Assembly: GCF_033473495.1 (NCBI RefSeq)
Contig: NC_088939.1
Location: 1,302,001 to 1,366,000, forward strand
Reading direction: 5' to 3'
Origin: Cercospora beticola
Lineage: Eukaryota > Ascomycota > Dothideomycetes > Mycosphaerellales > Mycosphaerellaceae
Length of the DNA: 64,000 nt
In this document: positions 52,752 to 63,619 of the stretch, in pieces
Numbering within the stretch: position 1 is the first letter of the stretch
Layout of the letters: each line of letters opens with the position of its first letter
Translations under genes and position numbers: made by a program
Notes under the pieces: generated by a model
What the model was told of the DNA's origin: nothing
The model's input: the letters and a program-made list of their open reading frames with translations, nothing else
Database searches by the model: none

Positions 52752-55535
52752 ATGTCCATATGGCCCTTCAAACGAAGGCGAAGAGCCAAGTCCGACGCCA
52801 GCCAGGAGCCGAGAGCGCTGATTGAGAAAACCCAACAAACGTCTGCCAGCGCACCACACAGTCCGCCTCCTATAGACCGCGATGCACCTCCTTTACCGCA
52901 ACAATCGTCAAGACGGAGGGACAGTCGACAGGATGATTTCCCGCCACGGCGAGGATCGAAGATTGGCGACATTGACGGCGAACATGTAGCGTCTGCGGGC
53001 CAAAGTGGGCTGGACGCTGCCAACAAGGAGAATGTGCCTCCACCGCAGTATCACAGCAAAGAGGACGTTACGGCACTGCCGATGCAGCAACGGCTGGAAC
53101 GGAGCCCGCATCTGAGACCCGTGGATGTGGAGAAGCCTTCCATTCCCTACAACTTTCGGCCACACTCGACCTCGCAAACGAGCATTCAGCGACATGATGC
53201 ATTGGCGAAACTCACCAAATCCAACACACTTCGCTCAAAACGGAGCACAACCGATTATAGCAGCCCTTCGCGTCGTTTCTCCGTTAAAGCGAAACGCGAT
53301 CCTGTGCGCGAGGAGGAGATTCGGGCAATGGCGACACCTCTGCCTATACCCAAGCGACCGGGAGATGGTCCGCTTCGCCGCGATAGCAAGAAAGTGCGCA
53401 GTTTTCACGGAGGTTCGCACGTCTCACTCCCGCCTGAAGGGTCGATCCATTCTTCCATGTCTGGCTTAAGTGAGCAGCGTGGTTGGGAAGTGGGCAGCAT
53501 TGCTGCCGTTTTCAACCCACGTCCAGCCGTACGCCTTTCCGGTTTGCCGCAGTACGTCCCCAATAGCTTGCCGTCCCACACTTCTGGTGTGTTATATCGC
53601 ATCGATTCGATCAGCTCTCCAAAAGAGAAGTCATCCGCGAGTAACAAAGATATCGATGCGAAAGAGCGACGGAAACGACGAACGATCGGCAAAGACGCGG
53701 ACGACTTGGGAGCAAGTGATCTTAGGGCGATCATGGAGCGGGAGGCGAAGCGCAAAGAGAAGAAACAATTAGAAAGGCAGGAGCGTTTGGAGCGCAAGCT
53801 TCGAAGTGCTGGTCGAGAGCGAGCAGACAGTGAGAGGAAGAGGCGAACCTCGGAGGAGCGAAAACGCGCTGAACAGACACGCGCACGTGTTGAGCAAGAA
53901 CTCCAAACGCGTGGAGTACTCACTCCACCCAGCGAGGTGCATCCAGCCCTTCGCGATCGGGCTCCTGATCCAGAGCCAGTGCCAGTATCAGAACCAATTG
54001 GGCTTGGCATTGCAGAGGACGAGCAAGCGAGTGAAACAGTGCAGCACGCCGAACACGGGCTGATCTCTGAAACTGATGAAGATACGGACAACCCATTTGT
54101 TGACGCTGCTGAGTCCCTTTCAACGGCGCCCGTGACGCGCGATGGACCTCTCGAAGTCAATACGGCACTGACCGAGTCTCCTTTCGAGGAGCCGTACGTG
54201 GGCACTGCGCAAGCTGTGCGATTGTCCATGGCCAACACGCCCCCGTTGTCGCCTATCTACAGCAATCGGGCACCTTCGAGCGTTTCTCAGCTCAACGGAC
54301 TTGCTCGATTGAATACGGTGTCTCAACAAAGCGTGAGTGATCTGGGACCACCGCCCCAAATACCGGTCGAGCGACGGAACTCCGATCAAATATCAGAAAA
54401 ACGCACTGGCACGTGGGCTTCTTTCTTCCGCCGCACCAGCACCTTCCGCCGTAGCTCGCAGCAAGAGCCTCGCGCGGAAGGGGGCTCCTTCTCGAACACT
54501 TCTCGCGAGTCGACGCGCAACCAGCCCCTTCCCGCTCACCTCGTCGGCACAGACTATCAGCGGCCAGCCACTGCACGATCCAAGTCGGGCACGCCGGTAC
54601 GAACGCAGAGCAAGTTCCGCGAGGAGCTGCCGGAGCTACCCATCTCGCCACCGGATTCGCGAACACAGTCGCCAGAAGTCACCACTGCCGCTGCTGCGGC
54701 CGCACGTCGCGCAGCACGCGCAACGCCTGTGGAAATCCCTGCCAGAACACGAGACGGTGAAGGTGACGTGTACATGTCCGGCCGCACCGACACGCCTGTG
54801 AGCGCAGCATCTCGAGGGCACATTGCCATGTCAGCTTCACTGGCATCGATCGGATCCGAGGGCTCATGGCTTGCAAGTAGAGGCAGTAAGCGGCAATCGA
54901 ATCACTCGGCACTCAGCAGGTCTCTCAGCAAGAGGAACAACGAGTTCAGTGCTAGCTATGAGGAACTTGGCGGCGGGGACAAGGATGCTGAGTACTTCAG
55001 CCGAAACAAAGCCTCGCGACCAGCCAGCAGGGCTAACCTAATCGGCGCAAGTCCGGATGAGGAGAGCGAAGAAGACGGTATCGCTGTCGAGCCGACGCCG
55101 AAAGATCCGCCGCTCACCGTACATGGAAGTGTCCGCCGACAACCGCAACTCGTTGAACACGATCCGCGCCTCGTATCCAGGGAAGGTCTCGTTCAAGAGT
55201 TCGCGGCACAAGAGCCTACCGTCGAGGCCATAGAGACACCTGAGCAGGTTACTCCGGAGGATGAGGATGTGTCGCAATTCCACACGCCGGATCATACCGA
55301 CGACGAGGACCAGGAGCACGAATCTCCTGAAGTGAAGCGAGCAGTCGAGCTTGGACGTGCTCGTTCAGTCGATATGAAGCTTCATTCTGCTCGCCATTCG
55401 CGACAGTTCTCGGCTGGAAGCGCCCGCCTCCTCGATATGCCGCCTCGAGGCGGCTCAGCTGACATTTTCCGAGACGGCACACCATCTCCTCTACCGCGTC
55501 CAAATCCGCTTTCACGCTCCAACACACTAATTTGA
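52752..55535 (+). CDS. large intrinsically disordered protein
   Basis: Single exon, 927 residues, true ATG (MSIWPFKRRRRAK). Almost entirely low-complexity: serine, arginine, proline and glutamate, with many SP/TP sites. One likely coiled coil or long basic helix lies near residues 325-385 (IMEREAKRKEKKQLERQERLERKLR). The N-terminal MSIWPFKRRRR block and a later TWASFFRRTSTFRRSS block look conserved and basic, compatible with membrane-phosphoinositide or septin-type binding. The NPFVD and SPFEEPY motifs are endocytic-adaptor-like. I do not recognise the protein. Many phosphosites would be expected, suggesting a regulated cortical or nuclear scaffold. Confidence 0.75.
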   Translation: MSIWPFKRRRRAKSDASQEPRALIEKTQQTSASAPHSPPPIDRDAPPLPQQSSRRRDSRQDDFPPRRGSKIGDIDGEHVASAGQSGLDAANKENVPPPQYHSKEDVTALPMQQRLERSPHLRPVDVEKPSIPYNFRPHSTSQTSIQRHDALAKLTKSNTLRSKRSTTDYSSPSRRFSVKAKRDPVREEEIRAMATPLPIPKRPGDGPLRRDSKKVRSFHGGSHVSLPPEGSIHSSMSGLSEQRGWEVGSIAAVFNPRPAVRLSGLPQYVPNSLPSHTSGVLYRIDSISSPKEKSSASNKDIDAKERRKRRTIGKDADDLGASDLRAIMEREAKRKEKKQLERQERLERKLRSAGRERADSERKRRTSEERKRAEQTRARVEQELQTRGVLTPPSEVHPALRDRAPDPEPVPVSEPIGLGIAEDEQASETVQHAEHGLISETDEDTDNPFVDAAESLSTAPVTRDGPLEVNTALTESPFEEPYVGTAQAVRLSMANTPPLSPIYSNRAPSSVSQLNGLARLNTVSQQSVSDLGPPPQIPVERRNSDQISEKRTGTWASFFRRTSTFRRSSQQEPRAEGGSFSNTSRESTRNQPLPAHLVGTDYQRPATARSKSGTPVRTQSKFREELPELPISPPDSRTQSPEVTTAAAAAARRAARATPVEIPARTRDGEGDVYMSGRTDTPVSAASRGHIAMSASLASIGSEGSWLASRGSKRQSNHSALSRSLSKRNNEFSASYEELGGGDKDAEYFSRNKASRPASRANLIGASPDEESEEDGIAVEPTPKDPPLTVHGSVRRQPQLVEHDPRLVSREGLVQEFAAQEPTVEAIETPEQVTPEDEDVSQFHTPDHTDDEDQEHESPEVKRAVELGRARSVDMKLHSARHSRQFSAGSARLLDMPPRGGSADIFRDGTPSPLPRPNPLSRSNTLI

Positions 55536-56276
55536 GGCGAACAACGAATAGTCGCCCTCCTATATGTATAAGAAAACACCATCGACTCGATGAAGATTGG
55601 AAAGCCGTCCATCTGCAAAGCACGATGGCACGGATCATGATCTCACGATCTACGACATTCATTACAATGGCTCTACGCCTACTCTTTTTAATCAGCCCAC
55701 AAAAAGGACCAGGCGCGCTACTTGGTGCGCGCAGGTCAAATATCTAATACTCTGGCAAGCCGCCTCCCAAGCCAGTTCTTGGGAAAATCTCGTGTTTTTA
55801 TGCTTCTTGGTTTTTGTTTCACGAACGCTCGATACCCCCTTCGTTTGGCGTGGTGTGCGATGCGTAGACGAACTTGATACCCTTTTTCTCACTTAGTATG
55901 TCATCAACTTTGGGGTAGAGGAAGATGGGAAAATATCAGCTGGACCAACCCTCAGAGAGTTGGGATCTGAAGGGAAGAGGTCTTTGCGTGTGCACAATTG
56001 TATGTTTCACCGATAGGATCGGATCGAATCGCTGGGAGAGCTGATTCGAGGGGAAGCTTGCTACACATATCAAGGAATTCCTTTAAGAGGATGTACAGAG
56101 AGGAGCAGAGCTGTGGAGTAGACAGGTAGCGAGGGAGGATTTATGGAGAGGAAGAGATTTGAAGATTGATTGAGAGACTGCTGTGCCATTTCTCGATTCT
56201 GTTTGTGGCTGGTTTCCTCCAATGCTGTCTGTTGCTGTACCGATTGCTCCTATACTTGCTGATTGAACACAGTCAT
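55536..56276. other. intergenic
   Basis: About 740 bp between converging genes. Short frames only. Presumed 3' untranslated regions. Confidence 0.5.
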
Positions 56277-56843
56277 CTAAGCAATACCAGTAGCCTGCTG
56301 CTCCGCAACACGGAAATTTGGCTCCTGCAGATCGGCCTGGTTGCTTGTAGCAGCGTACACCTGAACAGCGGCAGTGTAGTTGTAGGTAGCACCGCCGTTA
56401 GGGTTCCACTGATCCGGAACATTAACCACATACTCCAACTGCAAAACTCCACTCTCCTTTCCAATGTACGCTCCGACATATTGGTTCTCGCCTGCAGTGG
56501 CGTTGACGACGTAGTCCTTGTTCTCGTCCAAACCGCCTTGGATGTGGACGGGAGTTGTGAAGCCGGGGTGTTCGGGGGTTGAGACGTTTCCGGGGTTGAT
56601 CTCGACGGAGACGTCGAGGTACCAGTAGCAGCCGGATGTGCAGCCGAAGATGAAGTTTGTGATGTTGAAGGTTCCCGGGAGGGGTTGGCTGAGGGGGGTT
56701 GGGGTGGGCGCGTTGCAGTCGAGGTTGGGTTTGTCGAGGCAGCGGAGGGAGAAGGCTGGGTCGAGGGCGTCGGTTGGTGGGACGGCGGCGCTGGAGGCGA
56801 GGGCCGTGAGGGAGGCGGCGAGGAGGGAGGTTGAGAAGAGCAT
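56277..56843 (-). CDS. small secreted protein with four cysteines
   Basis: Single exon, 188 residues, true ATG. Signal peptide MLFSTSLLAASLTALASSAA. The mature part has four cysteines (RCLDK, DCNAP, FGCTSGCYW), several N-glycosylation sequons (NITN, NATAG, NYTA), and a beta-rich pattern (YWYLDVSVEI, GVLQLEYVVNV). No family recognised; effector-like or a small cell-wall protein. Coding strand C-rich first, G-rich second. Confidence 0.75.
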   Translation of the reverse strand: MLFSTSLLAASLTALASSAAVPPTDALDPAFSLRCLDKPNLDCNAPTPTPLSQPLPGTFNITNFIFGCTSGCYWYLDVSVEINPGNVSTPEHPGFTTPVHIQGGLDENKDYVVNATAGENQYVGAYIGKESGVLQLEYVVNVPDQWNPNGGATYNYTAAVQVYAATSNQADLQEPNFRVAEQQATGIA

Positions 56844-57822
56844 TTTGATTGGCTTTGGTTGTGGTGGTTGGTTTGTCTTGGAAGATGTGTAGACTGTGTA
56901 GCTTGCTGATCCTGAGAGATGGATAGATGTCTGGATTTCTGGCTTGGAAGGAATTGAATTGTAACCAGGGTGCGAATCTTGTTATATGTGGTTCTGTTGT
57001 TTCCCATGTCTCTGCTTCTTCTCAAAATACCTGCCGCGATCTTCTGTTTTGCGACATGCTAGTTTCACCGTTCTTCGTGATCTGAAGTCGCTATTTCCTT
57101 GATTAGACACGAGTTTTTGGCAGGGATCATGGCTTCATAGTGAAGCTTAGCCTCGTGTAGAGCTTAATTTGGCAACCTAGTCCACTTGTTCCCGGTCACT
57201 TGCTAGGGTTTATGCACAACATCTGTTTGCACTGCCCAGACTTTGCTGTAAATATGATCTCATGCTTCATGACATCAGCAGGCCTAGGTGTGCAACACGA
57301 TGTTGTTTGTGATCTGATCTGTTCGTTGAATATAAAAAGGGTGGCGATTCTGTTCTCTGAGAAGGAAAGCGAGCAACACGATCGTGCTTATTCCTGATTC
57401 AGGCATGTTTCGATCGTCCCGGTAGAGCCGAATTCAGCGATATTTGACCTCAGGCCAGCGTGGATCTAGCGAAGGCGATGTGGGCTACTTCTGCTTCTGG
57501 TTCGGATGGTTCTCCGTGGAAATGGACTCCCTCATCAGTCAGCGAAGCTCATACATGGGGCCAGAGGCTTTCGATGTGACGGCAGAATCAAGAACACCTC
57601 GAGCTTCCGGCCATACATACGCACGCCATCTCTGCTCCGCTTGCTTCTGCTCCATCACGCATATTACCCCGCCTGGAGCCTTGCACGTTCACTTGAAGGC
57701 TGAGAACATCTTGCGCGATTCTTGGGGTTCGCACTCAGTTACGAGAATGTCTCGGCTTGGTGGTCAGTCGGTCTGCAACAATACGGGATTTCGCATCCAT
57801 TCTCCGGTCCAACGCGCCAGGC
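56844..57822. other. intergenic
   Basis: About 980 bp upstream of the secreted protein gene. A forward frame 57444-58145 crosses the end of this stretch; it has no domain and conflicts with the reverse model at 57823-58190. Confidence 0.45.
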
Positions 57823-58190
57823 TCAACCCGTCTCAAAGTCGCTCGTATTGGCGCTGCGACGTGCACATTCATGGAGAAACGTGCGAGATGGCGGCATTCT
57901 CGCTGACATTGGACCTGATCTCTTTCTTGGCTTTCAAGTTTGTAGACCTCTTACTTACCAAGCACTTCATTAGCCTCTTGCTCGATCTCCACCTGTTGAC
58001 AGGCCTGGAAAACAACTGGTACTCCGAAGGGGGCCTCCCAATCATTGCTATCGTAGTGTCTGGTAAGAGATTCGTGCACCCGCCCAAGGAGATCTCGGTC
58101 GTCCGAATGAACTGCCACCCCAATGAAGAGCTTGGTGCACTCTAGTCGATGTGTATTGACTTTAGAGACCAGGTATCGAAGATGTGGCAT
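57823..58190 (-). CDS. hypothetical small protein, two exons, weak
   Basis: Exons 58190-57959 and 57902-57823 around a 56-bp intron (GTAAGTAAG...TCAG) give 103 in-phase residues starting MPHLRYLVSKVNTHR. The first exon reads as a plausible globular segment (LFIGVAVHSDDRDLLGRVH). A strong donor and standard intron size are the only support; it may be a relic of a larger gene. Confidence 0.3.
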
Positions 58191-59262
58191 CAGAGCCTTC
58201 TGTGGTCTTTCTGCTGGCTCTGTGGAGTTGGAAATCGCGGAGCAAAGCTCGAATTTGGCGGCAGGATCGCTCCGTCCCACGTTGCTGCCGCACAACTTTG
58301 CCTTGACAACACATGATGCCTCAAATGCTAATCACGGCTTGGAGGTACATCAGACTGGAGTTACCGACTTTCGTTCCACCTATGGCGCATGCATCCAGGC
58401 TTTCTCCCTTCCCTTCAGATGCCGCAGGTCCCGCCAGAATACTTGATTATCGACCGCTGCTCTCCTTTCACCTCCCTCGCACCGGCCGCACGACTATCAA
58501 TAATTGTAGTTTGCACTGTCTTCCGGGCGACGCGGTGTCTTGTTTTCGCAACTGTACTTGGACCACGGTCGTCAGTGCTTCACAATGCACTCGTCGTATC
58601 ACGCATCAAGCCGTCAATTAATGGGAGACACACCACCTGTATAAGTCTACTGCACTGGTACCCGTCACTGTCTTAGGCGCCTGCCTCCCACTCAGCTTAC
58701 GGGCCCGAAAGCTGCGATAGGACCTTAACGAGGCCGTACCTCTCTACCATCCTACTATGCACCATGGCGCGGCGCTGCCGGGGAGTCTTCCACTAAAAGT
58801 CGTGCTCCTACACAAACAGATGGCCGAGACCCTTATGCGGCACGTTATCCAGTTGACTTTTGAGTAGCGGTCCCTTGGCGCCAGCAAACAGAAGGTCCTT
58901 AGGTACGCGAGAGAATGGATCATAGAAGCTCGTGGCCACCCATTCGTCGTTCGGTCCTTCGGTAACTTCAGCGAGCACCTAGAGACGAATAGGTCCTTGA
59001 TAGATCCAGCCAACCGGCATAGCACATTCGTATTCGACTCTCCAGTCACCGCGGTCTTGTGTCAAATCAATGGCGCTACGAAGTACACTTGCCTAAGCGT
59101 TGGTTTTCTTGCGATCTCCAGTATTGTTGGCGCCACCGTTGATGCCATCACCAGTCGTGCGAATCATTCGCTTCCGGCTCACATGGATCCTGACGATGGC
59201 CGATGGCACTGCTACTTTTTGTTCACAGAGATGGGGACGGTCAAAGCAGTTGTCTCTTTTGG
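58191..59262. other. intergenic
   Basis: About 1.07 kb with scattered short frames and no recognisable gene, RNA or repeat. Confidence 0.45.
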
Positions 59263-59741
59263 TCACTTGAGCATTGAACCTCTGCCATCTTTCACCTTAT
59301 CGCCATAACCTTGCTCTCGAGAATTGAGAATCGACACAGCAGCAGGACGCGGAACAAAGGTAAGGCCATCCCACGCATGCCACGTGCTTCTGAACTCAGT
59401 TCTGCCGAAAGCTGTTGCGCCGACATACCTGTTCGGTTCACTGAAGTCTTGTACGATCTGGGTGCCCACCTTTCTTCGCAGCTATCCTAGTGCCCACCAC
59501 CACCGGATGCTCTGCGCTCACCTGCGTTCTCGCTATCTCGCTCGAACACTCTCTCGATCTGCCCTGGGCGATAGTGTTCCAGGATTGCCACCGTTTCCGG
59601 ATTCTCTACGTCCTTGTGCCATAGCCAGCGGAGATTGCTTGGATTGATGCTCAGCTCTGCATCTCGAATACCAGGTCTGCTAGACGAGGTCAAATATCTG
59701 TGGCCATCGCTACCAAGCAATACGCTCTGTTCGTCACTCAT
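59263..59741 (-). CDS. hypothetical small protein, two exons
   Basis: Exons 59741-59522 and 59447-59263 around a 74-bp GTGAGC...CAAG intron give 134 residues starting MSDEQSVLLGSDGHRY. It contains LRWLWHKDVENPETVAIL and later GATAFGRTEFRSTWHAWDGL. The amino-acid mix looks coding on both sides of the junction and the phase agrees. No signal peptide or domain. The acceptor is weak, so the junction is uncertain. Confidence 0.42.
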
Positions 59742-60393
59742 CCGAGCGGTCTAGGTCGTCTGCACTCCCGTTGCCTCTAGCGTTTGCGATCAAGGCAGAG
59801 TCTTAACCGTAGCCAGCATTACTCACCTGTGCAAAGTAAGATCTTTCCGATCAACGTTCTTCCTGGGATCTATCGCTTCTTCCTACGCGGTGCCTCAGAA
59901 CCGGTCAGCAAGACGGAAGAGGCATACAGACGCAATTATGACTCCATTTCAATCGCATTCTGTCCAACTATACTCTCGTCTTACCCGGTAGCATTGCTAC
60001 TTGTTGTTGGACAGAGATGAGCAATGTTGCAGCAGCTCTCTCAACCTGTAGCTCACAGTCGCAACCCGTCCCGTATCCCTTCTAGGTGCCTTCCATTTGC
60101 TGCCGAGGGCAGAGAAATAATCGAGGTAAGTATCGTGCTCTATTGATCACTGACTCGAGCGATTTACCTCGTCTTCCTACTGAGTGGCCGTACTCATCGC
60201 CCTAAGACAGAGAGTCGAGCGTAGTCAATTTTGTTCACACAAATCAAGAGCAAAAGTGATTCACCTGCCATCACTCTGTCCGGACAGAGATTCAACTTTG
60301 CACGCTTCCATACATGTGATGGCACGGTGACAAAACAATATGCAGAAATGCAGTACATTCATGCGCTAGATACATTTACTTCCCCCACCGGCA
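59742..60393. other. intergenic
   Basis: About 650 bp between the 59741 start and the stop of the first HExxH gene. Nothing supported. Confidence 0.5.
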
Positions 60394-61571
60394 CTAAAAA
60401 GCCCACAAATATCCCCAAAAGCCTTCTTCCTCCTTCCTCCTCATGTCAGCGGCGTACACCGCCCGCTGGTGACCCCTGTTCACCCAAGCCATCAGCGGCA
60501 CCTCTACCTTCTTGGGCATGGCACTCCTCAGAGGCAACCGATTCCCCCCTCCCTCCCTTTCCCAAAATTCATCCCGAAAGAGATCCACCACCCATGGGAT
60601 CTCAATCATCCATGCTTTCCTCACCGAACCCAGCTCCACTCGAGCGTGCAAATTCCCATATTTTCGCACTATTTCTACATCTGGCCACTCGATCATGGCC
60701 AGAGCCATTGGGACTTGGCGAGACGGAAAATCCACATCGGGACGGTAATAGCATTTACCTCCCAGTGCTTCCATCATTCGTGGCGTGGCATCGAAGTCGA
60801 TTTGGCACGGCAAGCCGTCCCAGAGTCTGTATTCGACCTCGAAACCCACTTCGGAAACAGTCGAGTTACCGAGATGATCCCCACAACAACTTCCGAGCGC
60901 GATTCTCCGGTCCCTGGTCGTTGACGCTGTCACGCAGGCGTGCGCGAGCTCGTGCAGGATTGTCGAGGCGAGTTCGAAATTCAACCAGGTGAGCCAGAGA
61001 GTGTCGTTCGCTAGCTCGGCGTCTTCCAGTTGAACAAAAATTTCGTCCTGGAGGAAATGTCGCTTCCTACGCCTGGAAGGCCGGCGAGCGGACGAGAGTG
61101 ATTTCCATCGGCGTGATTGGACTTCGCGTCGATGTGGACGGCGAAGGTGCAGTTCGATAACAGTGTCTGCAACCTTGCCCGGACTTGGAGAGCTTGCAGT
61201 GAGCTGAGCTTCTGCAGTGGCTCGGAAAAGAGGGTGAAGCCGGTGCTCTCCCCTTCTTTTGGTATCCATGATCTTGTCGAAAAGTCTTCTCCGGCAAGCA
61301 GCGAATACCAGATTGGCAAGCTGTGCTCTATGGCGCGCCATGCTAGTCTTTTTGCCTGTAGAGGCAGCTTGTACGTTGTCGGCATCATCCCATGTTCTTC
61401 GTGGTATTCGCCAACAAGTTCTTGATCTTCGAGCGCACTTGGGCGTGCGCTTAGGCTCGGGGCCGGCAGACTGGAGTGGTCTTCTACCTCCTGGGCCTGG
61501 TACGTCTTGTCTTGAGTCGAGTGTGAAGGCTCCGAGGCCAACATGGTCGTCGTGTTCTTGCTTGAATTCAT
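60394..61571 (-). CDS. HExxH metalloprotein, tandem paralog 1 (reading frame changes inside)
   Basis: N-terminal part 61571-61071 and C-terminal part 61047-60394 are in different frames, separated by 23 nt (61048-61070) that begin GTAGGA and end CTCCAG. Excising them gives 384 residues. His199-Glu200-x-x-His203 in LHELAHA, followed about 28 residues later by SEVGFEVE, is a zincin-like active site with a candidate third ligand (Glu233 or Glu239). The N-terminal block YKLPLQAKRLAWRAIEHSLP matches its upstream neighbour. No signal peptide. Possibly a metalloprotease; substrate unknown. It may be a pseudogene if the 23 nt is a frameshift. Confidence 0.62.
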
Positions 61572-61903
61572 CGCGATGGCGCAAATGAATGTCTTGATCT
61601 TGAGAGGTTCGTTCTTGCAATGTTTGTGAGTAAGGTCAGCGGGAGCTGTGGAGAACTGTTCGTCGCAAAAGATTGCAAGGTGAACAAGATGAGGAGGGAG
61701 AATGAGAGGAGCGAGGTAATATTTATTCTAGCACAAAATGAGGCCACTTGAGATGTGTCCACTTTGAAAAGTTTGCTCGACCTACCAAAATATGCTGATC
61801 AAGGACGATGCTGCTGAGTTTACATCAGCGAGTACCAAAGTCTGGGAAACTTTGTCTATTTTAGAAGTCGTGCTCGACTTACCCCCGGGTCTGCCTTTGA
61901 TGA
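61572..61903. other. spacer between HExxH paralogs
   Basis: About 330 bp holding the promoter of the downstream paralog. No gene supported. Confidence 0.5.
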
Positions 61904-63163
61904 CTAGTACCACGAGTTGTCAAGAGGGCCCCATACCATAGGCTCGTGAAACATCCATCTCGACAAGTCTTTCACTTTCCGAATGGCTGAGGCCGCAATC
62001 CCAGTTTTTGGGGGACCAACAATGGGGTCCAAGGAAATGTACCCAAAATCGGTGACATTGTACACGCCAGCTGCTCTCAGCTCCTCGATGCGAGACTCTA
62101 CAGCCTTCATGCTTTCGGGATTGCGTAGTCGGCCTAGGATTATGCCAGAGGTTCGCGGCGGGTGCAAAGCGGAATTGTCACTCTTCAGCGCACTATCCCA
62201 GAAGCTTTGCAGTAGAAGTTGATGGATCCAGGACAGTGAAACATGCCATTCAGTTAGAGCGTCGGCAAGTGGAGGGCCTCGATGCTTGCAATAAACGTAC
62301 AGATCCTCAGTGAGGGGGTCAGGATAGTCCCCAAGAGTGATCATGAAATCCAAAGAACTTGGCTTGTCGCCATCGAAATAGAAAGCCTCGCGTTTCCACG
62401 GCGCTATCCTATTTACGACACCTCCAAAGAGAAAGTTCTCCAGATCAAGTCCATGTTCCGAGAATTGCGATAGCCCTATGAACATGGTGTCGTACACGTG
62501 ACGGGATTCGACAGCGAAGGTGCAAGACATGGTACTTAACACCGCAGCATGGGCAACTTCATGGACCATTGTCTTCGCCAGTTGCAAAGTATACCAGAAG
62601 AACGCCGCATGATCATTAGACTTTGCTGCACGATATAAGGCTTTGATCCTGTCGGAGTTCAGGAAGATGGTGCTACCACGGCCGCTTAAGTGCGGAAACT
62701 CGACATTGTAGTCTGGGCAGGTCTGTCCAAGTTGTGCCGGTTCGACGTCCCAATTTGGTGGGAAGCCAGGGTAGATGGTTACGCCAGTCGCGAGCTCAGC
62801 GAGCATCTTGCGTGTCTGTTCTTGCTCGTCAGTAGTCAGCGAGGCTTTTGGCTCAGGACAAAAATGCTCAACTCCACCGGTACAATTGGGAAGCGAGTCT
62901 CCTACAACCAGAATGGCATGGAAGAATGGCAGGGCTTTTTCCAATAGCAAGGATGCCAGTCGACAAACCATAAGGGGACCGTGGTGCAATTCCCCGAGGT
63001 CTTCGAAAAGTGGATGAACTGGGTGCGTGAGATCCGGAGTTCGCGGTTGGCTTGTGTCAAACTTCTCGGTGCGACCGAACATTCTAGCAGTGTCTACATC
63101 GAGTGGGACAATTTTCGTTATCATCGCATCCGTGGCGTGGAGTCCTTTTGTTGATATGCACAT
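61904..63163 (-). CDS. HExxH metalloprotein, tandem paralog 2
   Basis: Single exon, 419 residues, true ATG (MCISTKGLHATDAM). The motif MVHEVAHAAVLS (His201, Glu202, His205) is followed by FSEHGLDLE, giving Glu236 and Glu242 as candidate third zinc ligands. The spacing equals the neighbour's within one residue. A shared N-terminal helix block (VCRLASLLLEKALPFFHAIL) and STIFLNSD before the active site confirm paralogy. No signal peptide, so probably intracellular. I know of no named family with this exact layout; gluzincin-like protease is an inference from the motif alone. Confidence 0.75.
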   Translation of the reverse strand: MCISTKGLHATDAMITKIVPLDVDTARMFGRTEKFDTSQPRTPDLTHPVHPLFEDLGELHHGPLMVCRLASLLLEKALPFFHAILVVGDSLPNCTGGVEHFCPEPKASLTTDEQEQTRKMLAELATGVTIYPGFPPNWDVEPAQLGQTCPDYNVEFPHLSGRGSTIFLNSDRIKALYRAAKSNDHAAFFWYTLQLAKTMVHEVAHAAVLSTMSCTFAVESRHVYDTMFIGLSQFSEHGLDLENFLFGGVVNRIAPWKREAFYFDGDKPSSLDFMITLGDYPDPLTEDLYVYCKHRGPPLADALTEWHVSLSWIHQLLLQSFWDSALKSDNSALHPPRTSGIILGRLRNPESMKAVESRIEELRAAGVYNVTDFGYISLDPIVGPPKTGIAASAIRKVKDLSRWMFHEPMVWGPLDNSWY

Positions 63164-63300
63164 TTGATCTGGACGGAATCGCTGTCCTGCAGCGTAGATG
63201 TTTTTGGAAGTTGATCAAATTCGTGTCGAATGCTGTCTCGGTCCTGCCGAAGTCAAGGGGATTTGATGCTGCACAACCTAGTGAGTTTCCATAGATGGAT

Positions 63301-63310
63301 TATATATATA
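63301..63310. promoter_or_regulatory. TATATATATA element
   Basis: A 10-bp alternating TA run about 140 bp upstream of the ATG of the 63163 gene, in a plausible TATA-box position for that gene. It could also lie at the end of the weak 63320-63619 frame. Confidence 0.35.
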
Positions 63311-63319
63311 CTGGGTGGT

Positions 63320-63619
63320 CTACAATGGCATGGCGCTCTTTGAGAGACTGGTCAAGGCGGAATTGCTTTGATCCATACGAAGACAAAGGCGCCGGCAGAC
63401 CAAGACTCCATTAATCAACACGATGACAAAGGGATCGAAGGGCATTGTCACGCTGAAGCCAGCCGGCCATCGAGGACCAGCGTGTAGGTTGCTGCGCAAA
63501 GGCAGAGGCCTCATACCAAAGAGACTTGGGCCATATGCAGGAGAGTCGGCATCAAGCCATCTCGGTCGGTCGGTGTCAGCGCCTGCAAAGTCTCCTTTCG
63601 GGTCGAATAATCGGGCCAT
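63320..63619 (-). CDS. hypothetical small protein, weak
   Basis: 99 residues from a true ATG (MARLFDPKGDFAG). The proline/glycine-rich N-terminal part reads as plausible protein and a hydrophobic stretch (FDPFVIVLINGVLV) follows. No domain, no splice evidence. Confidence 0.35.
   Translation of the reverse strand: MARLFDPKGDFAGADTDRPRWLDADSPAYGPSLFGMRPLPLRSNLHAGPRWPAGFSVTMPFDPFVIVLINGVLVCRRLCLRMDQSNSALTSLSKSAMPL

Noticed and set aside
57444..58145. 233-codon forward open frame
   Set aside because: No domain, signal or splice support, and it overlaps a reverse model with a strong GTAAGTAAG donor; neither is well supported.
60231..60992. 253-codon forward open frame
   Set aside because: It is antisense to the HExxH gene at 60394-61571, whose reverse frame carries the HExxH motif and paralogy; the forward frame has no domain.
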